In this document: in pieces, positions 33,779-42,579 of the stretch | Layout: every line of letters starts with the position of its first letter | How positions within the stretch are numbered: position 1 is the stretch's first letter | DNA from: Acidobacteriaceae bacterium | Lineage (GTDB): Bacteria > Acidobacteriota > Terriglobia > Terriglobales > Acidobacteriaceae | NCBI GenBank assembly: GCA_030041045.1 | Contig: JASHOQ010000047.1 | Coordinates: 124,001-188,000 of the forward strand | Length of the DNA stretch: 64,000 bases | Direction of reading: 5' to 3' | Translations under genes and position numbers: made by a program | The notes under the pieces: model-generated | Databases searched by the model: none | Seen by the model: only the letters and a program-made list of their open reading frames with translations | Told to the model about the DNA's origin: nothing

Positions 33779-34822
33779 TCAGCGGCCAATGACAATCACG
33801 ACAAAGGTCCCGGGAACAATAGCCGGGCGCGGGTGCGGGTTGTCCGATGTAGCCGCGGGTGCGGGACCGAAATCCGCCGTAACCACGTAAGCGCGGTCGT
33901 CCACGGGATCGTAGGCCATGGTGCGCGCACCGCGCTGCGTCGGCAGGCTCTCGACGGTGGGATAGCCGGGCGCGGCCGCATCAACCACCGAGAGAATGCC
34001 GTCGCCGCTGGATGCAAAAACGAGGTGACGCTTCGCGCTCCATTTTGCCGCGTCCGGTCCGCTGCCGATGGAGGGGTTGGCGAGCACTCTGCCGTCGCGC
34101 GCGTCGATCACCGACATTCGGTTGCCGTCGCAGACGGGAAACAGGCGGTTGCCCGCCGGGTCCATGGCGAGGCCCGAGGGTGAATCGCACCCGGCGGGCC
34201 AGGTTGCGGTGATGGCGTGGGTGCGCGCGTCGATGCGCACAATCTCGCTCTTATCGACAATGTTGTCGAAGACCGTGCCTTTGCCGTCGACGGCGGGAAA
34301 CTCCGGCCTGCCCGGCAACGGCAGCGTGGCCGCAACCTTTTTTGTGCGCGCGTCAATTACCGTCACACTGCGGCTGCGCCCGTTGAAAGCCCACACCGTG
34401 CGCGTGGCCGGCTCAAAGACAATGCCGTCGGGATTCTCGCCCGCGGGAATGGTTGTCACCGTCGCCAGGGTCCGGCGATCGAAGACAATCACCGCGTCTC
34501 CTCCGCCATCGGAGATGTAGCCAAATTTGCCGTCGCTGTCGAGGGCCACGCCATGCGTGCGATAAAGGCCGGAGATGGATCCCGTCAGCTTGCCGCTGGC
34601 GGTGTCCACTACGTCCACGCGAGGCCCATGCGCCAGGTAGAGCCGATGCGCAGGCCCGTCGGCGGTCAAGTAGTCCCAGCCGCCTTCGCCGCCGATCTGC
34701 CACCGGCCGACAATGTGGTACGGCTCTTGCGCGGCAAGAAGAAGCGGCGCCATGGCCACCGCGAGGAGCGAAGCGGCGGCGCAAGCTTGGCGGAGACGGC
34801 GCGGGTGGAGCGCATGGCGCAT
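33779..34822 (-). CDS. Exported YncE-like beta-propeller protein
   Basis: 347 residues from ATG 34822, with a signal peptide up to about residue 31 (ACAAASLLAVAMAPLLLAAQ). The rest consists of repeating blades with the phrase V-x-V-I-D-x-R/A-T-x-K/G-x-V-x-A, for example DVVDTASGKLTG, VIVFDRRTLATVTTI, VTVIDARTKKVAA and MSVIDARDGRVLA, typical of YVTN/YncE propellers. Such proteins sit in the periplasm; ligands are mostly unknown. It diverges from the next gene with 124 bp between starts. Confidence 0.85.
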   Translation of the reverse strand: MRHALHPRRLRQACAAASLLAVAMAPLLLAAQEPYHIVGRWQIGGEGGWDYLTADGPAHRLYLAHGPRVDVVDTASGKLTGSISGLYRTHGVALDSDGKFGYISDGGGDAVIVFDRRTLATVTTIPAGENPDGIVFEPATRTVWAFNGRSRSVTVIDARTKKVAATLPLPGRPEFPAVDGKGTVFDNIVDKSEIVRIDARTHAITATWPAGCDSPSGLAMDPAGNRLFPVCDGNRMSVIDARDGRVLANPSIGSGPDAAKWSAKRHLVFASSGDGILSVVDAAAPGYPTVESLPTQRGARTMAYDPVDDRAYVVTADFGPAPAATSDNPHPRPAIVPGTFVVIVIGR

Positions 34823-34946
34823 GGGCGATTCCGAACGGAGCAAGCATACCACGCGCGCATCAAGCCCGTGCCAACTTAGGTGCACGCAGCGTGGAGCTGC
34901 GCAAGCATTGCAAGGTGCTATCGTGGTTGCAATCGCAGGTGCAGCC

Positions 34947-35894
34947 ATGGTGAATCGTCCGAGACAAGACGCTCCCCGGCTTTTCCGGCATGGCTTGACG
35001 CTTGCGGTGCTTTGCTCGATCGCGACGCCTGTCTTGGCCGCGGGGCAGGCCGCAGCCAGCGAGCCCTCGCGGCTCTGCGCGCCGGCGGGTTTAGCGGATT
35101 CAGCCAAGGTTGACCATTACGTCTTCCGGACCTACGAGAGCGACGATGGCGCGTGCCTCGAAGCTCTGCGCGCGGGCAAAATCGTCTATCGTCGCGCCGG
35201 AGCGGACGTCGCGCGTTACACGCTGGGGCAGCAGGAGGATCCGGACAACAGCATTCCTGCGATCCCGAATGGAACGGACGTGACCGGGCGCGGCCAGCCG
35301 GACATGATTGTGTCGTCGTATACCGGAGGAGCGCACTGCTGCACGGCGCACCTGCTCTTTGAGCTGGAGCCCTCCTTTCGGCTGCTGGCCACGCTCAACG
35401 ACGCGGATGACGACCTGGCGCACTTTGCCCGCCTGGAGTCCGATAAGCGTTACGCCTACTTCACCGCTGACTGGACCTTTGCATACTGGCCCGCCTGCTT
35501 TGCCTGTTCGCCCTCGGCCGCCGTAATTCTGCGCTTTCAAGACGACGGCCATGGCGGCGGGTTTCATCTGACTCTGGACAAGATGCAAACCCCGGCCCCC
35601 TCCGCCGCGAAGTGGAACCGGGAACTGCGCGCGGCGCAGCAAGCGGCGAGCCAGGGCGACGTCAACTCGATCGGCAGAACCCTGTGGCAGCCGGTGCTTT
35701 CTTTGATTTACGCCGGCCACTCCGATCTGGCGTGGAAATTTGTCGACGAGGCCGGGCCGAAGGCGCAGCAAAGTCCCTTGCCCGCGCTCGCCGATTTCTG
35801 CCGCCTGCTCAAGACCAGCCCCTATTGGCCCGATCTTGCGCCGTCGCTGCGCGATGCCCCGCCCGCTTGCGGCGCGGGCGCGCCTCAAGAGTAA
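34947..35894 (+). CDS. Secreted protein of unknown function
   Basis: 315 residues from ATG 34947 (GCAGGTG 6 nt upstream). Signal peptide around 17-33 (GLTLAVLCSIATPVLAAG). Middle part contains G-N-D-style features reminiscent of FG-GAP/VCBS modules (NGTDVTGRGQPDMIVSSYTG, then AHCCTAHLLFELEP) and Cys pairs (CCTA; PACFACSP). C-terminal 100 residues are helical and Pro-containing (RTLWQPVLSLIYAGHSDLAW). No catalytic motif found. The next gene begins 78 bp downstream, so co-transcription is possible. Confidence 0.65.
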   Translation: MVNRPRQDAPRLFRHGLTLAVLCSIATPVLAAGQAAASEPSRLCAPAGLADSAKVDHYVFRTYESDDGACLEALRAGKIVYRRAGADVARYTLGQQEDPDNSIPAIPNGTDVTGRGQPDMIVSSYTGGAHCCTAHLLFELEPSFRLLATLNDADDDLAHFARLESDKRYAYFTADWTFAYWPACFACSPSAAVILRFQDDGHGGGFHLTLDKMQTPAPSAAKWNRELRAAQQAASQGDVNSIGRTLWQPVLSLIYAGHSDLAWKFVDEAGPKAQQSPLPALADFCRLLKTSPYWPDLAPSLRDAPPACGAGAPQE

Positions 35895-35972
35895 CGGCGG
35901 CGTTCACGGATTCTGCGCCCCGCATGCATTACCCTCAAAGTGCGTTTCCTGCTGCAGGGAGGGACCCGCGTC

Positions 35973-37265
35973 TTGCGCATCATTCTGTCGAATATCGGCA
36001 CCTTCGGCGACATCAATCCACTGGTCGCCATTGCTCTGGAGCTCAAGCGCCGCGGCCACACGCCGGTTATGGCGCTGCCCGCCGTGTACACCACCAAGGT
36101 GGCGCCGCTGGGGATCGAATTTCATGCTCTCCGGCCCGACATCGATCCCACGAACACGCTGCTCGTGGAGATGATCTACGACGTGAACAAGGGCACGGAG
36201 ACCGGCCTGCGCAAATTTCTCTTCCCCGTGCTGCGTGAAACTTATGGCGACCTGCTTGACGCGGCTACCAAGCCAGCGCGCGCGGACCTGATGCTGCTGG
36301 GCGAGCTGAATTACGCCGGACCGCTGGTGGCTGAGGTCACCGGCATTCCCTGGGCGAGCTACGTGCTCGCGCCCTTTTCCTTTTTCTCCGTCTACGACCC
36401 GCCTGTTCTTCCGCCATATCCCAGGTTGGCGCGCGCCGACAAGCTTGTGGGGATGGGCCGCGCCATGCGCCGGCTGGCGCAGTTTGTCACGCGCAAGTGG
36501 CCGGAGCCGATTTACGAACTGCGGCGCGAGCTGGGTTTGCCCATGGGCGCAAATCCCATCTTCGAGGCCAAGCACTCGCCCGATCTGGTGCTAGCCCTGT
36601 TTTCACGCCTGCTCGGCGTGGAGCAGAAGGACTGGCCGCCCCATGTATCGATCACGGGCTTCTGCTTCTACGATGCCGACCCCAACGCGCCGCATGCGAT
36701 CGCACTGCCCGTGCAGCTTGAGCAATTCCTGGCTGCCGGCGAGCCGCCGGTGGTTTTCACGCTCGGCTCAGCCGCGGTTCTGGCCGCCGGAGATTTTTAC
36801 GAGCAGTCCGCGCGCGCCGCCCTGCGCGCCGGCGTGCGCGCGGTTCTGCTCATCGGCGCCGATGCGCGCAACCGCCCGCGAGGCGCTCTTCCCGATTCCA
36901 TCTGCGTGGCCGAGTATGCGCCCTATTCGGCGCTTTTTCCGCGCACCTCGCTCGTGGTGCACCAGGGCGGCGTGGGCACCACCGCGCAGTGCCTGCGGGC
37001 CGGCCGGCCGATGCTCGTCATGCCTTATTCGCACGACCAGCCCGACAACGCGCGGCGCATGAAACGGTTGGGCGTGGCGCGGGTGATCCAACGCGCAGAA
37101 TACAAACCATGGCGCGTTGCACGCCACCTTCGAGCGATGCTCGCACAGCCCGAGTGTGAGCGGAGAGCGCAGGCTGCGGCACAGGCGATGGCGCGCGAAG
37201 ACGGCGTCAAAGCCGCGTGCGATGCGCTGGAGCGCCTTTGCCGGCGGCGCGCGCCGGTTGCCTGA
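35973..37265 (+). CDS. Glycosyltransferase, GT1 family (MGT / sterol-glucosyltransferase-like)
   Basis: About 430 residues, GT-B fold. N-terminal part begins LRIILSNIGTFGDINPLVAI, the usual start of nucleotide-diphospho-sugar transferases acting on lipids, sterols or antibiotics. C-terminal domain has PPVVFTLGSAAVLAAG near residue 260 and the donor-binding signature VHQGGVGTTAQCLRAGRPML near 340 (H, GG, P). The acceptor is unknown. Start is uncertain: the TTG at 35973 gives the family N-terminus and follows GGGAGGG; a GTG at 35940 would add 11 residues. Confidence 0.85.
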   Translation: MRIILSNIGTFGDINPLVAIALELKRRGHTPVMALPAVYTTKVAPLGIEFHALRPDIDPTNTLLVEMIYDVNKGTETGLRKFLFPVLRETYGDLLDAATKPARADLMLLGELNYAGPLVAEVTGIPWASYVLAPFSFFSVYDPPVLPPYPRLARADKLVGMGRAMRRLAQFVTRKWPEPIYELRRELGLPMGANPIFEAKHSPDLVLALFSRLLGVEQKDWPPHVSITGFCFYDADPNAPHAIALPVQLEQFLAAGEPPVVFTLGSAAVLAAGDFYEQSARAALRAGVRAVLLIGADARNRPRGALPDSICVAEYAPYSALFPRTSLVVHQGGVGTTAQCLRAGRPMLVMPYSHDQPDNARRMKRLGVARVIQRAEYKPWRVARHLRAMLAQPECERRAQAAAQAMAREDGVKAACDALERLCRRRAPVA

Positions 37266-37421
37266 GGGGAGATTCGTTTTCATACGGTCAACAGAAGCGA
37301 AGCGACATGGGCGAATCCAGCCGCGAAGGAGCTTCGTCTAAGGAAGTGGAGCGCGTGGTGTGAACTGAAAAATGCCCAGGCGCACCTTCCCAAAAAACAA
37401 TCCCCAGGAGTCTTGAGCAGC

Positions 37422-38072
37422 ATGAAACTTGCAAACACACTCTCTCTTTCGACTGCGGCGCTCTCTCTTGCCTTACTTGCTCCGCAACTTGCCCGTTCCC
37501 AGGGCGCCAGCTCCATGAACACGCCGGACGCGAGCGGTGATTCGGCAGCCGCGCAGCAGGAAGCGAAGCAGATGGTTCCTGCCGAGGTGCACCTGGCCAG
37601 AGCGCTCGATGCCCGAAAAGCGCGGCAAGGCGATCAGTTTGAAGCAATTCTGGACAGCAAAGTTCACCTCGCGGATGGAACGGAATTGACGCACGGCACA
37701 GTCCTCGTGGGCAAAATCGTAACCGACGAGATGCAATCCGGCGGCAACTCACAGCTGGCATTGCAATTTACTGAGGCGAAATTGCGGGATGGCAAGGTGG
37801 TTCCCATTGACGCAATGATCGCCGGAATCAGCGGACCTTCAGTCAGCACCGGCTACTCAGAGAACAACGAGGGCCCGGCAGATTGGAGCCCCAGCTCTCT
37901 TCAAGTGGATGAGATCGGAGTTGTGCCGCACGTCGATCTTCACAGCCGCGTTGCCGGTCCAGATTCGGGGGTGCTCGTCTCTTCCACCAAGGATGACGTG
38001 AAGCTGGCGGCAGGAAGCCGCATGACGCTGGCAATCGCCGCCCGCAATGCGCAAACCAGCGGAGGCGCATAA
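37422..38072 (+). CDS. Secreted protein of unknown function
   Basis: 216 residues from ATG 37422, with AGGAG 11 nt upstream. Signal peptide ends near ARSQG (about residue 26). The mature part is a beta-rich domain: ARKARQGDQFEAILDSKVHL, DGTELTHGTVLVGKIVTDEM and LAAGSRMTLAIAARN. The pattern of D-G-x-x-h-x-x-G-x-x-L-x-G-x-V is common in a family of acidobacterial secreted proteins that I cannot name. A strong hairpin (38105-38136) follows. Confidence 0.65.
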   Translation: MKLANTLSLSTAALSLALLAPQLARSQGASSMNTPDASGDSAAAQQEAKQMVPAEVHLARALDARKARQGDQFEAILDSKVHLADGTELTHGTVLVGKIVTDEMQSGGNSQLALQFTEAKLRDGKVVPIDAMIAGISGPSVSTGYSENNEGPADWSPSSLQVDEIGVVPHVDLHSRVAGPDSGVLVSSTKDDVKLAAGSRMTLAIAARNAQTSGGA

Positions 38073-38104
38073 ACCGCGCCTTCTGACCAACGCGTAGGGG
38101 CCGG

Positions 38105-38136
38105 ATCTCCGGGTGCGCACTTGGGCGCCCGGAGAT
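38105..38136 (+). terminator. Hairpin after the 37.4-38.1 kb gene
   Basis: ATCTCCGGGTGC (38105-38116) pairs with GCGCCCGGAGAT (38125-38136) over 12 positions, with one G-U pair, around an 8-nt loop, 32 bp after the stop. There is no T-run, so intrinsic termination is only possible, not shown. Confidence 0.45.
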
Positions 38137-38424
38137 TGGCGCCGCAAGGCTGTTCCCTCAAGGCAACCAGCCTCCCATCCATCCGCGCCAGAATCGCCGT
38201 GGTTTGCCGCGAAAGCCGTCACTCTGTATCGATCCGCGGCAGGTCACGATTCCTCGTAATCATTCCTGCATGAGAACGCTCTTAAATTACGCAGGCAGCA
38301 AGATTCGGCTCATCGGGACTCATGGAATTGCGCATCTCGTCCGATAGAGTGCACACGAAGGGAAACGCGGTCTCTGCTCCACAAGCGAGGTGGAAAGCGG
38401 AGCGCAACCCGCCGGGAGGATTCC
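38137..38424. other. Upstream region of the REC-PAS gene
   Basis: About 290 bp without a gene on either strand. The promoter of the following regulator must lie here; CGGGAGGA just before the ATG is its ribosome binding site. I see no repeat-family copy and no obvious promoter match. Confidence 0.3.
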
Positions 38425-39432
38425 ATGAGGGGGAAGATTCTGGTTGTCGAGGATGAGCCGATTGTGGCTCTGGATCTGCAACAGGAAGTGGAGCAGCTCG
38501 GGTTGACGGTAATCGGCCAGGCGGAGAGCGCGGACGAAGCGCTGATGGCGGCCGAAGAGAATCGCCCCGATCTGGCGCTGATGGATGTGCGCATTGTGGG
38601 CAGCATGGATGGCATCCAGACTGCGCGTCTGCTGCGCGAGGCCTACGGAATCCCTGTAATCTTCCTTACCTCCTACAGCGATGAACCGACGATCAAGCGC
38701 GCGGCACGCGAGCTGCCTTTTGGCTATTTGACCAAGCCGTTCCAGCGCCGCGAGCTCAAAGCGGCTCTCGAAGTGGGGTTGCACCGGGGCAAAGCGGAAG
38801 CGCAGCACAAAGCCGAGGAAGAAGCCATCGCGGCCACGGTGACCGGGATGCGCGAAGGCGTGATCCTTCTGTCGCCGGCGCGCGCGGTGCGTTTCATGAA
38901 CGCCGCGGCCGAAGACCTGACCGGCTGGCCTATTGAAGAGGCAAAAGAAAAGCCCGTGGAAGAGGTGTTGCGTCTGGGCGAAAACAGCCAGTGGCTGGGC
39001 CAGGTGAATGGGGCCGATGCGGCCGTGGAAGAATTTGGCCTCTCCCTGGAGCGCAACGGCGGAGATCACATCCTGGTGGACCTGTCGGTCTCGCCGCTGA
39101 GCAGCCACTCCGGCGAGCGCACGGGCTGGGTGATCACGTTGCGCGATGCCGCGGAGCGTTTGCGGACGCAGGCCGTCGAGGAAGCGCTCGAAGAGGGGCA
39201 TTCCTTTCACACTGCGCCCATCGCCATGATGCAACTGGACGCGAGCGGCTGCATTGTGCGCGTGAATCGTACGTTGCTGGAGGAAACCGGCGTGCCTGCG
39301 GAGAGCCTGGTGGGGCGCACGCTCACGGGGCTGAGCATGGACCCCGATCCGCGCATCGCCCGTGACCTGATGCAGAAACTGCTGCACGGCGGCGCACAAG
39401 CCACCGTGGTACGCCAGCGGGTTACCAACTGA
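38425..39432 (+). CDS. Response regulator with receiver and two PAS domains
   Basis: 335 residues. REC domain 1-120 with EDE near 9-11, phospho-acceptor Asp54 (LALMDVRI), Thr in FLTSYSD and Lys in YLTKPFQR. A short linker then leads to a first PAS domain (about 140-250, ATVTGMREGVILLSPARAV) and a second, shorter one (about 260-330, FHTAPIAMMQLDASGCIVRV). No DNA-binding or enzymatic output domain is present. The next gene is a PAS/HisKA_2 kinase about 217 bp downstream on the same strand; the two likely belong to one signalling path. Confidence 0.88.
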   Translation: MRGKILVVEDEPIVALDLQQEVEQLGLTVIGQAESADEALMAAEENRPDLALMDVRIVGSMDGIQTARLLREAYGIPVIFLTSYSDEPTIKRAARELPFGYLTKPFQRRELKAALEVGLHRGKAEAQHKAEEEAIAATVTGMREGVILLSPARAVRFMNAAAEDLTGWPIEEAKEKPVEEVLRLGENSQWLGQVNGADAAVEEFGLSLERNGGDHILVDLSVSPLSSHSGERTGWVITLRDAAERLRTQAVEEALEEGHSFHTAPIAMMQLDASGCIVRVNRTLLEETGVPAESLVGRTLTGLSMDPDPRIARDLMQKLLHGGAQATVVRQRVTN

Positions 39433-39648
39433 GCGCGCACCGGCGGCCGCAACCTCGGCGGGAGTCGGGCCCGTTTCGGACGGAAGACCAAGCAACCTTC
39501 CCTTTCGGGAATCTGCGAGCAGGGGCGTAGTGGCTTTCACGCCGTAGACGCACCTGTGCGGGAGTATCGTCGTGGCAGCATGCGGGCTTTGCTGCGGCCG
39601 GCATTCTTGCCCATCCTCAAGCGCGGCAGCAGCCTCGGAGTCGAGACG

Positions 39649-41601
39649 ATGCCCCAGGTAGAAGAGCAGCAAACTGAGGTTTCTCCAGGCAGCGGTTGGT
39701 TTCCCGAGGAACTGCACTCACCTTCAGGCGCGACCGGGCTGCTGCAGACGCTCTTCGAAGGCCATCCGGATATGGTCGTGATCACCGACGATCATGGCCG
39801 TATTGTCGGCGGCAATGCGCGCTTGCTCGAGGAATTCGGTTACTCGCGCCAGGATCTCGAAGGGCAGCCGGTGAGCATTCTCCTGCCGGAGGAAGCGCGC
39901 GCGCGCCACGAGCAGGATGTGCTCGCCTATCATCAGGCGCCTTCGGCGCGGGCCATGGGTTCGGGCGTCGATTTGAAGGCCCGCAATGCGCACGGCGAGC
40001 ATTTCTCCGTGGACGTGATGCTCTGGCCGTTCACGGCCGGCGAGCATAAGTTCGTAGTGGCCGTTTGCCGAAAACTGAACGCCATGCTTCTTCGCAGCCA
40101 CATGCATCTCCGCGCCATGGTCGAAAGCGTGCGCGATTACGCCGTTCACCTGCTCGACAGTAACGGAAGAATTCTCACCTGGAATGCGGGCTCGCGGCGC
40201 CTTCATGGGTTGACCGCCACTCAAGCACTGGGCAAGCCGTTTTCCATCCTCTTTCCGCCCGAGGAAGCCGAGCGCGGAGAGCCGGTGCGGTTGCTCAAGG
40301 AGGCAACGCGGTTGGGAAGGCTTCGCACGGAAGGATGGAGATCGGTCGCGGGCGAGCGCAAGATGTGGGTGGAGACCGATCTCACCGCCATTTACGACGG
40401 CGCCGGACACCTATCCGGGTTCACCCGCGTGGTCCATGATCTGACCGAGTACAGGCTTTCGGTGGAGAAGCTGCGCAAGCTCAATGTCGAGCTGGAGCAA
40501 TACCGGGTGATCCTGGAAAACATCGACGAGCACGCCATCTACACGCTGGATGCGCAAGGGCGCGTGACCGGGTGGGGCGCAGGCGCGCAGAAAATGCTCG
40601 GTTACTCCGCTGAAGAGGCGCTGGGACAGGCCTACGCGATCTTCTCCACGCCTGAAGACCGTCGCAACGGGAAGCCTGAGCGGGAGCTGGCCGAGGCGGC
40701 AGCCTCCGGACGCTGCTGTACGGACAGCTGGCGCCTTCGCAGGGATGGCACCCTCCTGTGGACGAGCGGCGTGCTCTCTGCGGTCAAGGACGAATGCGGA
40801 GCATTGATGGGATTCGTTCGCGTGGCGCGCGACCGTACCGAAGAGAAGATGTTTGCCGACGCGCGCGAACAGGTGGCGGCCGAGCTTGAAGACAACGCGG
40901 CTGAGCGCGCACGGCAGCTTGAAGCGACCGTGGAAGAGCTGCGCCGGAAGAGCGAAGAGGCGGAGGCACAGGCCGAGGTCGTTTCGCGCAGTCTGCGCGA
41001 GAAAGAAGTGCTTCTCCGGGAGATTCATCATCGCGTCAAGAACAATCTGCAAGTGGTGCAAAGCTTGCTGAAAATGCGCGCGCGGCTGCTGCCGGAGGGC
41101 GAGATGCGCGAGGCCTTTGACACCACGGTGGAGCGCGTCCATGCCATGGCCGTACTTCACGAACGGCTTTATCAGATGCCGCACATCGAGGGTCTTCCGC
41201 TGGCGAACTATCTTCGCGATCTCTTTCGCGATCTGTTTGCCTCCACATCCCTCGAGCCGGGCCAGGTCCATCTACGGCTTCATGCGGACGACATTCCTTT
41301 GGAGCTCGACTTCGGCATCCCCTTCGGTCTGCTGATGAATGAGCTGCTCTGCAACAGCCTGAAGCATGCCTTTCCCAACGGGCGCAAGGGGAATATCTCC
41401 GTCTCCGTGCGCCGCATCGAAGGAGCCGTGCGCCTGATCGTGAAGGACGACGGCCGCGGGCTGCCGGAGAACTTCAACCCCGCCACGAGCGCCTCCATGG
41501 GCCTTAAGCTGGCCGCGAGCCTTGCCCGCCAGTTGGGTGGAGCGCTGGAATTCTCGAACGATGACGGCTGCCGCGTGCAAGCCGATCTCCGGCGCATGTG
41601 A
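39649..41601 (+). CDS. Multi-PAS sensor histidine kinase, HisKA_2 type
   Basis: About 650 residues, cytosolic: no membrane span. At least three PAS domains (from about 30, 150 and 275; for example VVITDDHGRIVGGNARLLEE, YAVHLLDSNGRILTWNAGSR, HAIYTLDAQGRVTGWGAGAQ), then a coiled coil (EEKMFADAREQVAAELED...) and HisKA_2 with the H-box REIHHRVKNNLQVVQSLL (His460). ATPase parts are the HATPase_c N-box MNELLCNSLKHAFPNGRKG and G1 KDDGRGLPENF. The family transfers phosphate to stand-alone receivers. The start is not certain: ATG 39649 has GGAG 8 nt upstream; ATG 39580 or GTG 39556 would add residues without domain content. Confidence 0.9.
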   Translation: MPQVEEQQTEVSPGSGWFPEELHSPSGATGLLQTLFEGHPDMVVITDDHGRIVGGNARLLEEFGYSRQDLEGQPVSILLPEEARARHEQDVLAYHQAPSARAMGSGVDLKARNAHGEHFSVDVMLWPFTAGEHKFVVAVCRKLNAMLLRSHMHLRAMVESVRDYAVHLLDSNGRILTWNAGSRRLHGLTATQALGKPFSILFPPEEAERGEPVRLLKEATRLGRLRTEGWRSVAGERKMWVETDLTAIYDGAGHLSGFTRVVHDLTEYRLSVEKLRKLNVELEQYRVILENIDEHAIYTLDAQGRVTGWGAGAQKMLGYSAEEALGQAYAIFSTPEDRRNGKPERELAEAAASGRCCTDSWRLRRDGTLLWTSGVLSAVKDECGALMGFVRVARDRTEEKMFADAREQVAAELEDNAAERARQLEATVEELRRKSEEAEAQAEVVSRSLREKEVLLREIHHRVKNNLQVVQSLLKMRARLLPEGEMREAFDTTVERVHAMAVLHERLYQMPHIEGLPLANYLRDLFRDLFASTSLEPGQVHLRLHADDIPLELDFGIPFGLLMNELLCNSLKHAFPNGRKGNISVSVRRIEGAVRLIVKDDGRGLPENFNPATSASMGLKLAASLARQLGGALEFSNDDGCRVQADLRRM

Positions 41602-41801
41602 GGACCCGGCGGGCCCGGCGCCCAACGTCGCGCGCTCCTGCCAGACATTTTCCCCCCGATTTTCCTCGATAGAATGGGCTGACGCAGAACCCCGATTCCG
41701 GTAGACCCGGCCCGGTTGGATTCGCATCCAACCACAGGGGCGTGTTCCGGGCGACCATGGAGGAGCGGCGCGGGCCGAGGCGGATCTGCCGGGAGAAAAA
41801 G

Positions 41802-42572
41802 ATGAACGGTTTGGCAGGAAAGGTTGCAATCATAACCGGAGCCGGAACGGGGATTGGACAAGGAATCGCAAAGCGGTTGGGCGCCGAGGGGGCCAAAGTC
41901 ATTGTCGATTACGTCGGCACTCCCGACGGAGCGCAGCAGACCAAGGACGCCATCGAAGAATCCGGCGGCGAAGCGGAGATTGTGCGCGGCGACGTGACCC
42001 GCAGCGATGAGATGCGCAACCTGGTGGACGCAGCCTGGAAGCGGTTCGGTTCGGCGGACATTCTTGTGAACAACGCCGGCATCGAGTTTCGATCCGATTT
42101 CTGGGAGACCACGGAAGACGAGTACGACCGCGTGATGGCGGTGAACCTTCGCGGCGCCTTCTTCCTGACCCAGGCTTTTGTGCGCCGCTTGCGCGAGCAG
42201 AAAAAACCGGGACGCATTGTGAACATCAGCTCCGTGCACGAGGACATGGTATTCCCCGGCTTTTCCACGTATTGCTGCAGCAAAGGAGGCATGCGCATGT
42301 TCATGCGCAACCTGGCCATGGAGCTTGGGCCGCTGGGCATTACCGTCAATAATGTGGCGCCGGGCGCGATCATCACGCCCATGAACGAATCGCTGCTCAA
42401 GAACGAGCAGCAGCACCAGGCGCTGCTCAACAACATTCCCCTGGGCCGGATGGGCACTCCGGAGGACGTGGCCGGCATGGTCGCGTTCCTGGCTTCCGAC
42501 GATGCCGCCTATGTCACCGGTTCCACTTTTGTGGTGGATGGCGGGCTGATGAGGAACTACAAAGAGCAATAA
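41802..42572 (+). CDS. SDR family oxidoreductase (glucose 1-dehydrogenase type)
   Basis: 256 residues from ATG 41802 with GGGAGAAAAAG before it. NAD(P)-binding TGAGTGIGQGIA near residue 12, NNAGIEF near 89, catalytic Ser in NISSVHE and Y-C-C-S-K near 160 (Tyr/Lys). Ends with the classical DGG motif (VVDGGLMRN). Sequence style resembles bacterial glucose 1-dehydrogenases. It is followed 7 bp later by a GH15 enzyme that can release glucose, so oxidation of that glucose is a plausible pathway (inference). Confidence 0.85.
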   Translation: MNGLAGKVAIITGAGTGIGQGIAKRLGAEGAKVIVDYVGTPDGAQQTKDAIEESGGEAEIVRGDVTRSDEMRNLVDAAWKRFGSADILVNNAGIEFRSDFWETTEDEYDRVMAVNLRGAFFLTQAFVRRLREQKKPGRIVNISSVHEDMVFPGFSTYCCSKGGMRMFMRNLAMELGPLGITVNNVAPGAIITPMNESLLKNEQQHQALLNNIPLGRMGTPEDVAGMVAFLASDDAAYVTGSTFVVDGGLMRNYKEQ

Positions 42573-42579
42573 AGAATCT